From positions 99,167 through 163,166 of the forward strand of contig NZ_JAFBDK010000009.1 in NCBI RefSeq assembly GCF_016908195.1: a stretch of DNA of 64,000 nt, read 5' to 3'. The stretch comes from Jeotgalibacillus terrae. Lineage in GTDB: Bacteria; Bacillota; Bacilli; Bacillales; Jeotgalibacillaceae. Below are positions 41,839 to 51,618 of the stretch, one piece after another (position 1 is the stretch's first letter; the number at the start of each line of letters is the position of its first letter). The translations under genes and the position numbers were made by a program. The notes under the pieces were generated by a model. It was given only the letters and a program-made list of their open reading frames with translations, was not told the origin of the DNA and did no database searches.

Positions 41839-42027
41839 GTTAAAGACCAATGTTGTTTTAGCATAGCTGGTGATTGCAGCGGAAGGGGGACGACTCCAGC
41901 AGGAGTAGCGTGACAGGTGAGACCCCGCAAGCGCCCCGCGCTGAGGAGGTCCAATTGAATCGGAGCCACAAGACGGCTCATGCGGAAAGCGTTCCCCCTG
42001 CAGCGGAAATCAACAGCCAGATTTAAC
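41839..42027 (-). repeat. Dispersed intergenic repeat, copy 1 (about 190 bp)
   Basis: Begins GTTAAAGACC and ends GATTTAAC on the plus strand; in reverse it reads GCTGTTGATTTCCGC, GGGGGAACGCTTTCCGC, GGGGTCTCACCTGTCACGC and CTGCTGGAGTCG in the same order as copy 4 at the right edge. Its ends are imperfect inverted repeats. No open reading frame. It sits between cstR and the RsbR-like gene, 3' of the latter. Confidence 0.85.
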
Positions 42028-42067
42028 AGAGCCAAAATAAAAAAAGGCCGCATCAGCAGCCTTCTAA

Positions 42068-42880
42068 TTATATCGATAATCCTTCTATCGCTGTTTTTAA
42101 GTTTTTACGAATCGTCATGCCTTCGAATTTAATACCGATTTCCACAACAGCCTGTGCAATTTCAGGACGAAGACCGGTCAATATTGTTTTCACGCCGATC
42201 AGTTTCAGTGAATCAATGACCTGGGACAGCTCATTCGCCACCATTGTATCGACTGTCGGTACACCTGAAAGGTCAAGGATCAGGGTTGAATTGCGCAACT
42301 CAATACATTTATGCAGCGCAACTTCTTTTAAAATCTTTGCCCGGTCGTCATCAAGCTCGCCGATTAATGGCAGAATCGCTACATCATCATTCAATCCCAC
42401 TACCGGAACTGAATATTCCATGACACTGCTTTGTGCTTTTTTCAAATAACGGCGGTAATCTTCAACATAGGTCATAGTGAATTTGCGACCTGCTTTATTA
42501 ATAATCGGTTCGATATTAAAGTTAATCTCAGTGACTTCCTGTGCGGTAAAATTCAGTTCTTCCTGCTTAACAAGGATCAGATTCCAGATCATCATTCTCA
42601 GCTGGGAAAGAAGGCTGAGTCCATCGTCGAGTTCAATTCCTCTCTGGACAGCCGATTCTCCTGTTTTATGAGCCCATTCTATGACCTGTTCTTCTACTAT
42701 TAACGGGTTATTTTCTTTGATCGCAGTTCCTATATAATAGATCAGGTCACTTTGCAAATCAGTCAGTTTTTTTTCGTCATTCTTCGACAGCATTAAGTCA
42801 GGGCTGCCACCATCGAGCTCCAAAGCCAGTTCATTTCTCTTTTCAATTATGTATGCACCCAATTGTTCATAAGCTTTCAT
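42068..42880 (-). CDS. RsbR-family stressosome protein (STAS domain)
   Basis: A 270-residue RsbR paralogue. The N-terminal 150 residues form a helical sensor domain of the non-haem globin sort, and the C-terminal STAS domain (about residues 160-270) has ILPLIGELDDDRAKILKE, LILDLSGVPTVDTMVANEL and VKTILTGLRPEIAQAVVEIG; the Thr/Ser positions used by the RsbT kinase are likely around PTVDT. It would sit in stressosomes that set SigB activity. No rsbS or rsbT gene is adjacent, which is usual for paralogues. Confidence 0.85.
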   Translation of the reverse strand: MKAYEQLGAYIIEKRNELALELDGGSPDLMLSKNDEKKLTDLQSDLIYYIGTAIKENNPLIVEEQVIEWAHKTGESAVQRGIELDDGLSLLSQLRMMIWNLILVKQEELNFTAQEVTEINFNIEPIINKAGRKFTMTYVEDYRRYLKKAQSSVMEYSVPVVGLNDDVAILPLIGELDDDRAKILKEVALHKCIELRNSTLILDLSGVPTVDTMVANELSQVIDSLKLIGVKTILTGLRPEIAQAVVEIGIKFEGMTIRKNLKTAIEGLSI

Positions 42881-43027
42881 TCACAAATCCCCCCTAATGT
42901 TGTCGAATCTTTACTAATATGTTCTCCTATTTCTTGAAAAAAGTAAATGTTAAATATCATGTAGACAAACGAAATAGTTTACCGCATACTTTTTCAGTAG
43001 AAACATGAAAGAAAGAAGGTTCATTAA

Positions 43028-44245
43028 ATGCTGCACAATCGTAATGTATGGATACTGCTTTGCGGGGAGTTTATTGCCGGAGTAGGTTTATGGCTTGGGA
43101 TTATTGGTAACCTGGAATTTATGCAGGAAAAGGTCCCTTCAGACTTTGTAAAGTCACTGATTCTTGGGGCAGGGCTTCTCGCAAGTATATTGATTGGACC
43201 GCTTGCAGGCAGACTGACAGATCAGCTGCATAAAAAAACGGTGATGCTGGGCTCAGGCTTCGTCAGAGCAGCCAGCGTTATTTTTATGTTAATCGCTATT
43301 CAACAGGATTCAATTATATGGATGATTGTTTTCCTGATTTTCATTCAGGTTTCAGCAGCCTTCTACTTCCCTGCACTACAGGCCGCATTGCCGCTTGTTG
43401 TAGCTGAAAAAGATCTGCTGCAGTTAAATGGGATACATATGAACGTGGCTACCTTATCACGGGTGCTTGGAACTGCTATTGCCGGGGTCTTGGTCGTGCA
43501 GCTGCCGCTTTCTCTGGTATACATTCTGTCACTTGTATCGTATCTCGTATTATTCGGACTAACCTGGCTGCTTTCATTTGAGGAGCATAAACCGGAACCC
43601 TTGCCTTCTGAGGGCAAACGGTCTGCAGGTTTTAAAGAAGTTTTCCCTATCATCAAAGGCCTGCCAATTGTCATGATGACACTGATCCTGACACTTGTAC
43701 CGCTTCTGTTTATTGGCGGATTCAACCTTGTTGTCATTAATATCAGTGAAATTCAGGACAGCTCAGCCATAAAGGGCTGGATTTATACAGCGGAAGGTAT
43801 TGCATTTATGGTTGGGGCGTTTGTAATTAAAAGGCTTGGGGAAGCATTTTCACCTTATACGATTTTATTTACATTTTCTTTTGTTATTGGATTTTCACAG
43901 TTGATTTTATATTTCGCTGCTATTCCGTTTCTATCAATATTATCATTTATTATTTTCGGCTTTGCCGTCGGCTGCTTTTTCCCGACAGCTGCTACCATTT
44001 TTCAGACGAGAATACCGAAAGAGTTTCATGGAAGGTTCTTTTCGTTCAGAAACATGCTCGACCGGATTGTGTTTCAAATTGTCCTATTAATGACAGGTCT
44101 GTTTCTTGATCTGATTGGACTTGTCTATATGGTGATTATTTTCGGTGTGTTTTCTCTTCTGATGACAGGGGTATTTTATATGAGGTTTTTACGGCTTCAG
44201 AACAGCGAAAAACTTGCTTCAACACCCGGCGGTATGATTAAGTGA
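43028..44245 (+). CDS. MFS transporter
   Basis: A 405-residue membrane protein with about 12 helices, of the major facilitator superfamily drug/metabolite efflux kind. The loop 2-3 motif is GRLTDQLHKKTVML, and LPLVVAEKDLLQLNGIHMNVATLSRVLGTAIAGVLV is typical of macrolide-efflux-like proteins. Substrate unknown. AGAAGG lies nine bases before the ATG. The stop overlaps a following open frame, but the next gene probably starts 48 bases further. Confidence 0.83.
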   Translation: MLHNRNVWILLCGEFIAGVGLWLGIIGNLEFMQEKVPSDFVKSLILGAGLLASILIGPLAGRLTDQLHKKTVMLGSGFVRAASVIFMLIAIQQDSIIWMIVFLIFIQVSAAFYFPALQAALPLVVAEKDLLQLNGIHMNVATLSRVLGTAIAGVLVVQLPLSLVYILSLVSYLVLFGLTWLLSFEEHKPEPLPSEGKRSAGFKEVFPIIKGLPIVMMTLILTLVPLLFIGGFNLVVINISEIQDSSAIKGWIYTAEGIAFMVGAFVIKRLGEAFSPYTILFTFSFVIGFSQLILYFAAIPFLSILSFIIFGFAVGCFFPTAATIFQTRIPKEFHGRFFSFRNMLDRIVFQIVLLMTGLFLDLIGLVYMVIIFGVFSLLMTGVFYMRFLRLQNSEKLASTPGGMIK

Positions 44246-44292
44246 AACCAATCGGGCGTTTCTTTCGTATAGTGACTAAAGGACGGGATGAC

Positions 44293-44682
44293 ATGTTTAA
44301 TAAACTGACAAATATTTTTTCAACCGGAAAAGGAAAGGTTGATCTGGTTTTAGACCAAAACGTTTTAATACCTGGATCTCAAATTACGGGCACTTTTTAT
44401 CTGCAGGGTCCGAAGAAAAAGAAAAAGGTTTCCCGGCTGGAATGTGACCTGATGGCATTTGATCCAAAGCATCTGAATGAAAAACCAGTTGAAATTGCGA
44501 CAACCATTTATATGTCTAAAGAAATTGATGCTACGTTCTCAAGAGAAATCCCTTTCTCTTATACAATACCTGAGCACCTAAAAGATAAAAGCGATCAGTG
44601 CAGATACCGTTTTAGAACGAAATTAATATTTGAAGATCAGATCCAATATATTGATCACGATGAATTGAAAGCTGGTTCATAA
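44293..44682 (+). CDS. Spo0M-like protein, N-terminal half only
   Basis: A 129-residue protein like the first half of Spo0M (arrestin-like fold): MFNKLTNIFSTGKGKVDLVLDQNVLIPGSQITGTFYLQG and FSREIPFSYTIPEHL are close to the family. Full Spo0M is about 250 residues, so the C-terminal arrestin domain is missing; no frameshift is needed to explain the stop and a terminator follows directly, so it may be a natural short form. Spo0M affects sporulation control through an unknown mechanism. ATG at 44293 follows AAGGA. Confidence 0.75.
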   Translation: MFNKLTNIFSTGKGKVDLVLDQNVLIPGSQITGTFYLQGPKKKKKVSRLECDLMAFDPKHLNEKPVEIATTIYMSKEIDATFSREIPFSYTIPEHLKDKSDQCRYRFRTKLIFEDQIQYIDHDELKAGS

Positions 44683-44687
44683 CGTAT

Positions 44688-44728
44688 GTAGACCGGGAAA
44701 CGGCATAGGCTGTTCCCGGTCTTTTTAG
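44688..44728. terminator. Rho-independent terminator
   Basis: AGACCGGGAAC and GTTCCCGGTCT form an 11-bp stem with a T5 tail on the plus strand. It ends the Spo0M-like gene and lies next to the fdhD stop. Confidence 0.87.
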
Positions 44729-45537
44729 TATACTGGCGCTTCCTTCAGCTGAATCCGTTCAGGACAGGTATAGACGTTCAAGGAATTCCCTCTTACAAAA
44801 CCGACTGTGGTCATTTGTAATTCCTCAGCTAGTTCGAGCGCACGTTCTGTTGGTGCTGACTTTGATATCACTACTTCGCAGCCGATCTTCGCCACCTTCA
44901 ATAGAATTTCTGAGGATAATCTCCCGCTGAATACAATGACTTTCCCTTTTACAGATACCTGATTACGCAGACAATATCCGTAAATCTTATCAAGCGCATT
45001 ATGTCTGCCGATATCCATCCGGGACAGAACGATACCGTCTTCAGTGCATAGTGCAGCGTTGTGTACACCGCCGGTTTGTCTGAAAGTATCAGCAGACTTC
45101 TGAAGCTGCTCCATCAAATGAAAGCACTGTTCAGGCTTCAGCTTCACGTGCTGCCCTGTCATTTTTTTAGCAGTCATCGCATCATTTGCAAAAACAAATC
45201 CCTGACGGCTTCCCCCGCAGCAGGACGTAATATACCGTTTATTCTGTAAGGCATCATAAAGCGGGTTAACGGGATCAGCTGTTACATGAATGAAGCCATT
45301 TTTCTGGTCCAGACGGATAGAGGTAATCGCATCGGGCTTCCTGATAACACCTTCTGAAGCGAGGTAGCCAACAGCCAGATCCTCCATATGTTCAGGAGAA
45401 CACACGACGGTCACAAACTCTTCGCCGTTCAGCTTGATTGTCAAAACCTCTTCAGTCACGACTGTATCTTCAGTCCACTCTGCCTCTCCATCACGTATTT
45501 TCAGTATGCTTCTTCTTTTAATAGATTCTGCGCTCAT
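44725..45537 (-). CDS. fdhD: Formate dehydrogenase sulfurtransferase
   Basis: A 270-residue FdhD protein that passes sulfur from a cysteine desulfurase to the bis-MGD cofactor, needed for active formate dehydrogenase. Marks: EHMEDLAVGYLASEGVI, the cysteine-bearing loop SCCGGSRQG, RTGGVHNAALC-like QTGGVHNAALCT and DIGRHNALDKIYGY, plus SAPTERALELAEELQMTTVGFVRG. Cysteines in the loop are adjacent (CC) instead of separated. It lies close to the OFA carrier and the formate dehydrogenase itself. Confidence 0.92.
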   Translation of the reverse strand: MSAESIKRRSILKIRDGEAEWTEDTVVTEEVLTIKLNGEEFVTVVCSPEHMEDLAVGYLASEGVIRKPDAITSIRLDQKNGFIHVTADPVNPLYDALQNKRYITSCCGGSRQGFVFANDAMTAKKMTGQHVKLKPEQCFHLMEQLQKSADTFRQTGGVHNAALCTEDGIVLSRMDIGRHNALDKIYGYCLRNQVSVKGKVIVFSGRLSSEILLKVAKIGCEVVISKSAPTERALELAEELQMTTVGFVRGNSLNVYTCPERIQLKEAPVY

Positions 45538-45556
45538 TTGCTGTCCTCCTTTTTGT

Positions 45557-45588
45557 GTAAAAAAGCCCAGGCATATTCGCCCGGACTC
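45557..45588 (-). terminator. Rho-independent terminator of the OFA antiporter gene
   Basis: CCGGGCGAATATGCCTGGGC folds into a GC-rich stem, followed by TTTTTT on the minus strand. Confidence 0.75.
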
Positions 45589-45595
45589 TCAGGCA

Positions 45596-46870
45596 TCAGC
45601 TCGTCGCTTCTGCCGGTACACGATTTTCTTCACGGATTTTCTTAATATTAACACGGATTAATAGTGAAACGATCAGCGCAACGACGAAGGCACCGGTGAA
45701 AATGTACATCGTCAGCGCGTAACTGTTTGTTGCTTCTTCGATACGCGTTACAACGCTTGGTCCTACAAGTCCTGCTGCTGCCCATGCTGTCAGGATATAG
45801 CCATGAATCGCACCAAGCTGTTTTGTTCCAAACAAGTCTCCAATGAATGCCGGAATAGAAGCAAAACCACCGCCATAACATGAAAGGATAACGAAAATTA
45901 AAATCTGGAAAATCAGTGCATTCGTCACATTTGGCAGAAGGACAAATGCTGCGATTTGTATAACAAAGAACGTTGTATACGTGTTCGGGCGGCCAATATA
46001 ATCAGAAACAGATGCCCATCCGAGACGCCCTGCTCCGTTAAATACACCCATAATACCGACCATCACTGCAGCAGCTCCTGCAGACATGCCGGCTACTGAC
46101 TGTGCCATCGGTGAAGCAACAGAAATAATCGCAATTCCACACGTGACATTGATAAAGAGCATCGCCCAAAGCGCCCAGAACCGAACTGTTTTAACCGCTT
46201 CATTTGCTGTCAGCTGGGCAAGGTCTCCGGTATCTTTGTTTTCCTGTTTCTCTTTCTTTTCCTCCTGCGTCATGCCTTTAGGTACATAATCAGCAGGCGG
46301 CTTCTCAAGATACAGGGAAGAGCTGAACATTAACACAAAATAGATCGCTCCGAGTAAATAGAATGTGCCTGAAATCCCAATACTATTAATGAGCGCTTCC
46401 ATTACGGGACTGGCAATCATTGAAGCGAATCCAAATCCCATGATCGCAAGCCCTGTAGCAAGTCCACGTCGGTCAGGGAACCATTTTACAAGAGTGGAAA
46501 CCGGTGTAATATAACCGATTCCAAGTCCGATCCCACCTAATACACCATAAAAGAAATACAATAAGTACAAGTTTCCGATACCATCAGCAAAACCAGATCC
46601 AATCATACCGATACCAAAACTGACTGCTGCGATCATACCGGACTTTCTTGGACCGTGCTTTTCGACAAAGTGCCCCATGAAAGCAGCTGAAAGACCTAAA
46701 AATAAGATTGCGATACTAAAGATTAATGCAATGTCACTTGCTGCCCATCCGTGTTTCTCATTTAGAGGGTTTGAAAATACGCTCCATGAGTATACTGATC
46801 CGATTGATATGTGTATTCCTACCGCTGCTGCTGCTATCAGCCAGCGGTTTTTAAGCTTTTTTTCAGCCAT
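45596..46870 (-). CDS. OFA-family (oxalate/formate) MFS antiporter
   Basis: A 424-residue, 12-helix carrier of the oxalate/formate antiporter family. It has NRWLIAAAAVGIHISIGSVYSWSVF at the start, GILGGIGLGIGYI-like GVLGGIGLGIGYITPVST, and FPDRRGLATGLAIMGFGFAS, the OFA signature. Its place between fdhD and the formate dehydrogenase suggests formate or a related monocarboxylate as substrate, but many OFA proteins carry other acids. An AAGGGGG site precedes the ATG. Confidence 0.85.
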   Translation of the reverse strand: MAEKKLKNRWLIAAAAVGIHISIGSVYSWSVFSNPLNEKHGWAASDIALIFSIAILFLGLSAAFMGHFVEKHGPRKSGMIAAVSFGIGMIGSGFADGIGNLYLLYFFYGVLGGIGLGIGYITPVSTLVKWFPDRRGLATGLAIMGFGFASMIASPVMEALINSIGISGTFYLLGAIYFVLMFSSSLYLEKPPADYVPKGMTQEEKKEKQENKDTGDLAQLTANEAVKTVRFWALWAMLFINVTCGIAIISVASPMAQSVAGMSAGAAAVMVGIMGVFNGAGRLGWASVSDYIGRPNTYTTFFVIQIAAFVLLPNVTNALIFQILIFVILSCYGGGFASIPAFIGDLFGTKQLGAIHGYILTAWAAAGLVGPSVVTRIEEATNSYALTMYIFTGAFVVALIVSLLIRVNIKKIREENRVPAEATS

Positions 46871-46890
46871 TGTTGTTCCCCCTTAGTATT

Positions 46891-47055
46891 TGAGACTGGG
46901 ACAAAAACGTTTCGGTTTTCTAACCGGTTCACTTCGCTGCAGGCGGCGCTTTCCGCAGGGACGGCGCTGAGCCTCCTCGGCGCGGGGCGCCTGTGGGGTC
47001 TCAGCTGTCCGTCTCATCCTGCTGGAGTCGCCGCCTTCCGCTCCGCTCACCTCAA
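46891..47055 (+). repeat. Dispersed intergenic repeat, copy 2 (divergent)
   Basis: Shares with the other copies GCGCTTTCCGC, the CCTCGGCGCGGGGCG core, GGGGTCTCAGCTG and CCTGCTGGAGTCG in the same order and ends CTTCCGCTCCG, but starts with TGAGACTGGGACAAAA, a phrase not in the other three. It may be a related subfamily. It lies 3' of the DUF1641 gene and 5' of the OFA gene. Confidence 0.75.
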
Positions 47056-47117
47056 GTATTGCTTAATAAAAAATATGGTTATTAAACTCTCAGCTTCTGC
47101 CCAATCTGACTCTAATA

Positions 47118-47828
47118 TTATTTTTTCTTCAGCCAATACGATAACGGTATTGCCGCCAGTGCAAGTCCGGCTGGCAGGAGCCAGCTGTTTTTTGTAGAGG
47201 AACCTGAATCGCTTTTAACAGGAGCCGAGTGGTTATTCAGCTCATGGTATTCAGTTGTGAAGATATCACCGTTCCAGTTTGATTCTTCTTTTTCTTCATT
47301 TTCATCGTCTCTTATTTTCTGGCTTTCCGGTTTTTGCGTCGTTCTTTCATGCTCATCCTGTTTGAACCCAAGCCCCTTCAGGAAAGCTGCGCCTACTGCC
47401 ATGGCACGCTTTACTTCAGGGTCATTTAAAGAACGCAGAAGGGTAAAGTACCCTCCCTGCTCGTTCTTTTCATCCAGTTCTGCGACACGTGCAATTCCTT
47501 TATTCACTTTCAAGATCAACGGCTCCAGCTGCTGAACGTTCAGTGTGCCGAGTGTGCCGACCATCAGCAGGAGGTTTTTAATACTGTTTGTTGTTTCTTT
47601 TGAATCCAGTGTTTTGACAATGACATCAAGTACTTTATCACCTTCAGCGAAGAGTGAAGTACCCATATCAAGCACACCGCGTTTTTGCATGTGCTCGATC
47701 ATGTCAAAAATCTCATGAATCGCTTCTTTATTATCAAGCAGTCTGGTTTTCAGCTCTTCAAGATCACGCTGACGAATCTCCTCTTCACTGATTTCCATAC
47801 GGTGAATCACTTTTGTCGCTTTAGCCAC
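47118..47828 (-). CDS. DUF1641 protein of formate dehydrogenase operon, YjgD-like
   Basis: A 236-residue protein. Residues 1-150 carry the DUF1641 domain ([58 protein letters not shown]). After an acidic, low-complexity linker of about 60 residues comes a C-terminal membrane helix ([23 protein letters not shown]), longer than B. subtilis YjgD. It overlaps the fdhA stop by eight bases, so it is co-expressed; it may anchor or support the dehydrogenase at the membrane. The true role is unknown. Confidence 0.85.
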   Translation of the reverse strand: MAKATKVIHRMEISEEEIRQRDLEELKTRLLDNKEAIHEIFDMIEHMQKRGVLDMGTSLFAEGDKVLDVIVKTLDSKETTNSIKNLLLMVGTLGTLNVQQLEPLILKVNKGIARVAELDEKNEQGGYFTLLRSLNDPEVKRAMAVGAAFLKGLGFKQDEHERTTQKPESQKIRDDENEEKEESNWNGDIFTTEYHELNNHSAPVKSDSGSSTKNSWLLPAGLALAAIPLSYWLKKK

Positions 47829-50784
47829 GCTTAGACGCCTCCTTTCTGAGTTTCACAAGATCACCAGGGAACACATAATCTTTACGTGCCCACTTTTTAT
47901 CCACTCTGACGCCAAGCTGCGGCTGAGGGTTTCCGTTTCTGTGATTGGTTCTTGGAATCGGTCTCTCACCTTTTGGCTTCAGCACTTCCATTTTTGCACT
48001 GATTTCTTTGTATGCTGGCGTATCGGTATCTTTATCAGCCTGAGAACTCGTCAGGAAGTTGATTGCACCTTCACTGTTATCGTTCATTGGCAGATATACT
48101 TCTTTTCCTTTTACACGGTCAGTGATCAGACACTCTACTTTTACTGCACCATATGGAGAGGACAGTCTGACTAATGTGCCGTCTTCAAGCCCTCTTTCTT
48201 TAGCGAGCTCTTCCGATACTTCAAGGAATACATTAGGTGTTTTCGACGAGATGCCTTTAGATTTATATGTCATGTTTCCTTCATGGAAATGCTCAAGCAG
48301 ACGGCCATTATTGACGTGAATATCGTATTCCTCGTCAAACTCAAGCGGTTTTGTCCAGTCGACCGGGAACAGACGCGCTTTGCCGTCCGGGAATGGGAAA
48401 TCTTCCAGGAATAGAAGCGGTGAGTCAGTTCCATCCGCTGCTACAGGCCACTGAAGACTCTTGTAGCCTTCCAGTCTTTCATACGTAACACCTGCATAAA
48501 GCGGTGCAAGGGAAGCTGCTTCTTCCATGATTTCACTTGGATGCGTGTAGTTCCAATCGGCACCGATGCGTTTTGCAAGATCCTGGATAATTTCCCAGTC
48601 AGGTCTTGAATCACCAAGCGGCTCAAGTGCCTGATACAGACGCTGCACACGTCTTTCAGTGTTTGTGAATGTACCATCTTTCTCAAGACTCGGACTTGCA
48701 GGAAGCACAACATCTGCAAATTCAGCAGTCTTTGAAAGGAAGATATCCTGAACAACAAAGAAATCCAGCTTTTCAAATGCTTCATGCACATAGTTGATAT
48801 TTGAATCAACGATCCCCATGTCCTCACCCTTCAGATACATCATCTTCAGGTTGCCGTCATGGATTGCATCAATCATTTCGTGATTGTTCAAGCCAGGTTC
48901 AGCAGGAATCTTTGTATTCCACGCCTTTTCATATTTCGTTCTTACCTCATCATCAGCCACTTTTTCATAACCAGGGAAACGGTCAGGCATACTGCCAAAG
49001 TCACTTGCACCCTGTACGTTGTTGTGACCGCGCAGTGGATAGCTTCCTGCACCAGGCTTACCATAGTTACCGGTGATCAGCAGAAGGTTTGAGATTGCTG
49101 TACTTGTATCACTGCCTCCTGAGTGCTGCGTAACGCCCATTGCCCACAGAACTGAAGTTGTTTTTGCATTATGGACTTCTTCAGCAATCTGAATCAGCGT
49201 TTCTTTTGAAAGACCTGTTGCTTCAACAGCATAATCCAATGTGAATTTTTCAAGGTTGGCTACATATTCCTGCAGACCGTTCACGCGGTTATTCAGGAAT
49301 TCTTCATCTGCCCAGCCCTGATCAATGATGTATTTCGTCACAGCTGACAGCCAGACCAGATCAGATCCCGGTTTTGGCTGGAAGAACAGATCCGCTCTTT
49401 CTGCCATTTCGTGTTTTCTGATATCTGAAACAAGCAGGCGCTGGCCATGCAGCTTATGCGCACGTTTAACGCGTGTTGCCAGTACCGGATGAGACTCGGA
49501 AGTATTGGAGCCAACAATCAGCACAAGTCCTGCCTGTGCAATATCAGTAATGGAACCGGAGTCACCGCCATGACCTACCGTTCTGAAAAGACCCATCGTT
49601 GCAGGCGTCTGACAGTAACGTGAGCAGTTATCCACATTGTTTGTTCCGATGACACCACGTGCCAGTTTCTGCATGACATATGATTCTTCGTTTGTACACT
49701 TAGAAGAACTGATAAATGCCATTGAATCGGCACCGCTCTTTTCTTTATGTTCTTTCATTTTTGAAGCGACAAGGTTCAGTGCTTCATCCCATTCAGCTTC
49801 TCTGAAAGCATCTCCTTCACGGATCAGAGGCTTTGTGATTCTTGCATCACTGTTGACAAAGTCCCATCCGAATTTCCCTTTCACACAAGTGGAAATGCCG
49901 TTTGCAGGTGCGTCCACTGAAGGTTCGACTTTGAGGATTTTGCGGTCCTTCGTCCAGATATCAAAGCTGCAGCCGACACCACAGTATGTGCAGACAGTCT
50001 TTGTCTTCTTGATGCGGTCTTCACGCATGGCAGATTCTGCATCTGAAATGGCAAGAATTGAACCATAGCCGGTTTCAACATTCTTTGTAATTTCAATCAT
50101 CGGACGAAGCGTATTTTTCGCAAGGCCTGTCAGGAAGCCGGCCTCCCCTTCCATCCCTTTTTCCATCATGGCATTACATGGGCAGACAGTTGAACAGTGT
50201 CCACATGATACACACGATGATTCGTTGATTTTAGAATTCTTATCCCAGATGACACGTGGTTTTTTCAATGTCCAGTCTATTGTCAGGGTTTCAGTTACCT
50301 GCACATCCTGACATGCTTCCACACAGCGTCCGCATAAAATACACTGATCCGGATCATAGCGATAAAACGGGTTGGAATCATCCACTTCATATGGTTTATC
50401 TTCAAATGGCATGCTCTGATGGTTCACTTTCATGTCCTTGACGGTGTTATGTATTTCGCACGTGCCATTGTTGTAATCACATACTGTACAATACAGCTCA
50501 TGATTTCTTAAGATCCGGTCCATCCCGACGACCTGAGCTTCCTTTACATCTGCAGATACGCCATCAATCGCGTCTCCTTCTTTCAACTGAGTTGAACATG
50601 AACGGACAAACTCTCCATTCACCTTTACAATACACGTATCACATGTCTCAATTGCTCCGAGACTCGGGTGATAACAAACGGATGGCACTTCAGTCTGGTG
50701 ATCTTCAAGTGCCTGCATTGCAGACAAGTGTTCACTAATCACAGCCGGTTTGCCGTTAATTGTTACATTAATTTGACCTGACAC
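47821..50784 (-). CDS. fdhA: Formate dehydrogenase, molybdopterin catalytic subunit
   Basis: A 987-residue iron-sulfur molybdoenzyme like B. subtilis YjgC/YrhE, oxidising formate to CO2. From the N terminus: a 2Fe-2S domain ([15 protein letters not shown]), a cluster near [18 protein letters not shown], two 4Fe-4S sites ([11 protein letters not shown] and [16 protein letters not shown]), then the Mo domain with CTYCGVGC and ISTCVKG. The molybdenum ligand is Cys in [11 protein letters not shown], where some enzymes have selenocysteine. The C-terminal domain binds the bis-MGD cofactor. The N-terminal clusters suggest passing electrons to NAD or a quinone through partners not seen here. GGGGGAG precedes the ATG. 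Confidence 0.93.
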   Translation of the reverse strand: MSGQINVTINGKPAVISEHLSAMQALEDHQTEVPSVCYHPSLGAIETCDTCIVKVNGEFVRSCSTQLKEGDAIDGVSADVKEAQVVGMDRILRNHELYCTVCDYNNGTCEIHNTVKDMKVNHQSMPFEDKPYEVDDSNPFYRYDPDQCILCGRCVEACQDVQVTETLTIDWTLKKPRVIWDKNSKINESSCVSCGHCSTVCPCNAMMEKGMEGEAGFLTGLAKNTLRPMIEITKNVETGYGSILAISDAESAMREDRIKKTKTVCTYCGVGCSFDIWTKDRKILKVEPSVDAPANGISTCVKGKFGWDFVNSDARITKPLIREGDAFREAEWDEALNLVASKMKEHKEKSGADSMAFISSSKCTNEESYVMQKLARGVIGTNNVDNCSRYCQTPATMGLFRTVGHGGDSGSITDIAQAGLVLIVGSNTSESHPVLATRVKRAHKLHGQRLLVSDIRKHEMAERADLFFQPKPGSDLVWLSAVTKYIIDQGWADEEFLNNRVNGLQEYVANLEKFTLDYAVEATGLSKETLIQIAEEVHNAKTTSVLWAMGVTQHSGGSDTSTAISNLLLITGNYGKPGAGSYPLRGHNNVQGASDFGSMPDRFPGYEKVADDEVRTKYEKAWNTKIPAEPGLNNHEMIDAIHDGNLKMMYLKGEDMGIVDSNINYVHEAFEKLDFFVVQDIFLSKTAEFADVVLPASPSLEKDGTFTNTERRVQRLYQALEPLGDSRPDWEIIQDLAKRIGADWNYTHPSEIMEEAASLAPLYAGVTYERLEGYKSLQWPVAADGTDSPLLFLEDFPFPDGKARLFPVDWTKPLEFDEEYDIHVNNGRLLEHFHEGNMTYKSKGISSKTPNVFLEVSEELAKERGLEDGTLVRLSSPYGAVKVECLITDRVKGKEVYLPMNDNSEGAINFLTSSQADKDTDTPAYKEISAKMEVLKPKGERPIPRTNHRNGNPQPQLGVRVDKKWARKDYVFPGDLVKLRKEASKRG

Positions 50785-51063
50785 ATCGATCTCTCCCCCG
50801 TAATAAATTTCGCTGAGTTGTCAGCATTTTTATAAATATTCAGTTTTCGCACCTGGTCATAAATACCCTAAAGAATGTTTCGTAAAACTAGATTCTCTGA
50901 AAAAAGACATATTTTCGACAAAAATTTTGAATGCATTGGCAGCAGGAGATAAAACGGACTGGACATCATAACCGCTGGAACGCTTCCTGGTACGGATAGC
51001 TACCACCCTTGTGTAGATTACTACATCCTGTTCCCGCAACCACAATCACCTTTTCTGAATCAA
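50785..51063. other. Leader/spacer upstream of fdhA, unexplained
   Basis: About 280 bases between fdhA and the terminator at 51068. A frame of 62 codons on the minus strand (51045-50857) has no ribosome site and no likeness I know. The part nearest the terminator is GC-richer than the part near fdhA, which is AT-rich and likely holds the promoter. Nothing matched known riboswitches, and I could not confirm an Fnr-type site. Confidence 0.35.
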
Positions 51064-51065
51064 AA

Positions 51066-51092
51066 AAACCGCGGCTCCGGCCGCGGTTTTAC
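51066..51092 (-). terminator. Rho-independent terminator of the moco operon
   Basis: AACCGCGGC and GCCGCGGTT form a perfect stem around CGGA; on the minus strand a T7 tract follows. It ends the moeA-to-moaB operon. Confidence 0.92.
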
Positions 51093-51096
51093 TCAA

Positions 51097-51603
51097 CTAC
51101 TCTTTATTCATCTCACGCACGATATGACCTAGCTCCGGTAAAATCAGCTTCTCCATTGCAAGCTTTACCGCACCGGTTGAACCTGGTGTAGAAAAGACTG
51201 CAGTCTTTTCAGCGATCCCTGCTGCAGCACGGGACATCATAGCTGCTGATCCAATATCTTCTGCATAACTTAAGTAACGGAAAAGCTCACCAAAACCGGG
51301 AATCTCTTTCTCAAAAAGCGGTGTAACGGCTTCAATGGTGACGTCACGCGGCGCAAATCCTGTGCCTCCATTGATCAGAACGGCCTGGATCGTGTCATCC
51401 ATCAGCCCGTCTTTGACTGCCCGCTGGATTAAAATGACTTCGTCAGTGACAATTTCGTAAGCTGCCACATGATGACCTGACGTTTCGAGCATATCAATCA
51501 TCCACCTGCCGCTTTTATCCGTTTCTTCATTTCTTGTATCACTTACTGTAATGACTTTGCAGGCAACTGAATCAGGCGCCTCTTTTTTATGTTCTTCATG
51601 CAA
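51097..51603 (-). CDS. moaB: Molybdenum cofactor biosynthesis protein MoaB
   Basis: A 168-residue MoaB/MogA-type protein that adenylylates molybdopterin before molybdenum insertion. Visible marks: ITVSDTRNEETDKSG-like VITVSDTRNEETDKSGR, LINGGTGFAPRDVTIEAV and FSTPGSTGAVKLAMEKLILPELGH. Many Bacillota have MoaB in place of MogA. It is the last gene of the operon, 15 bases after moaA. The AAGGAG site is rather far from the ATG, so the start may be slightly different. Confidence 0.92.
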   Translation of the reverse strand: MHEEHKKEAPDSVACKVITVSDTRNEETDKSGRWMIDMLETSGHHVAAYEIVTDEVILIQRAVKDGLMDDTIQAVLINGGTGFAPRDVTIEAVTPLFEKEIPGFGELFRYLSYAEDIGSAAMMSRAAAGIAEKTAVFSTPGSTGAVKLAMEKLILPELGHIVREMNKE

Positions 51604-51618
51604 TTGCCCTCAGCTCCT

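Noticed and set aside
50990..51030. T-box-like GGGTGGTA in the fdhA leader
   Set aside because: The core T-box sequence AGGGTGGNACCGCG is not completed and no specifier stem or terminator pair was found.
50857..51045. 62-codon minus-strand frame upstream of fdhA
   Set aside because: No ribosome site or recognisable family; kept only as part of an unexplained spacer.
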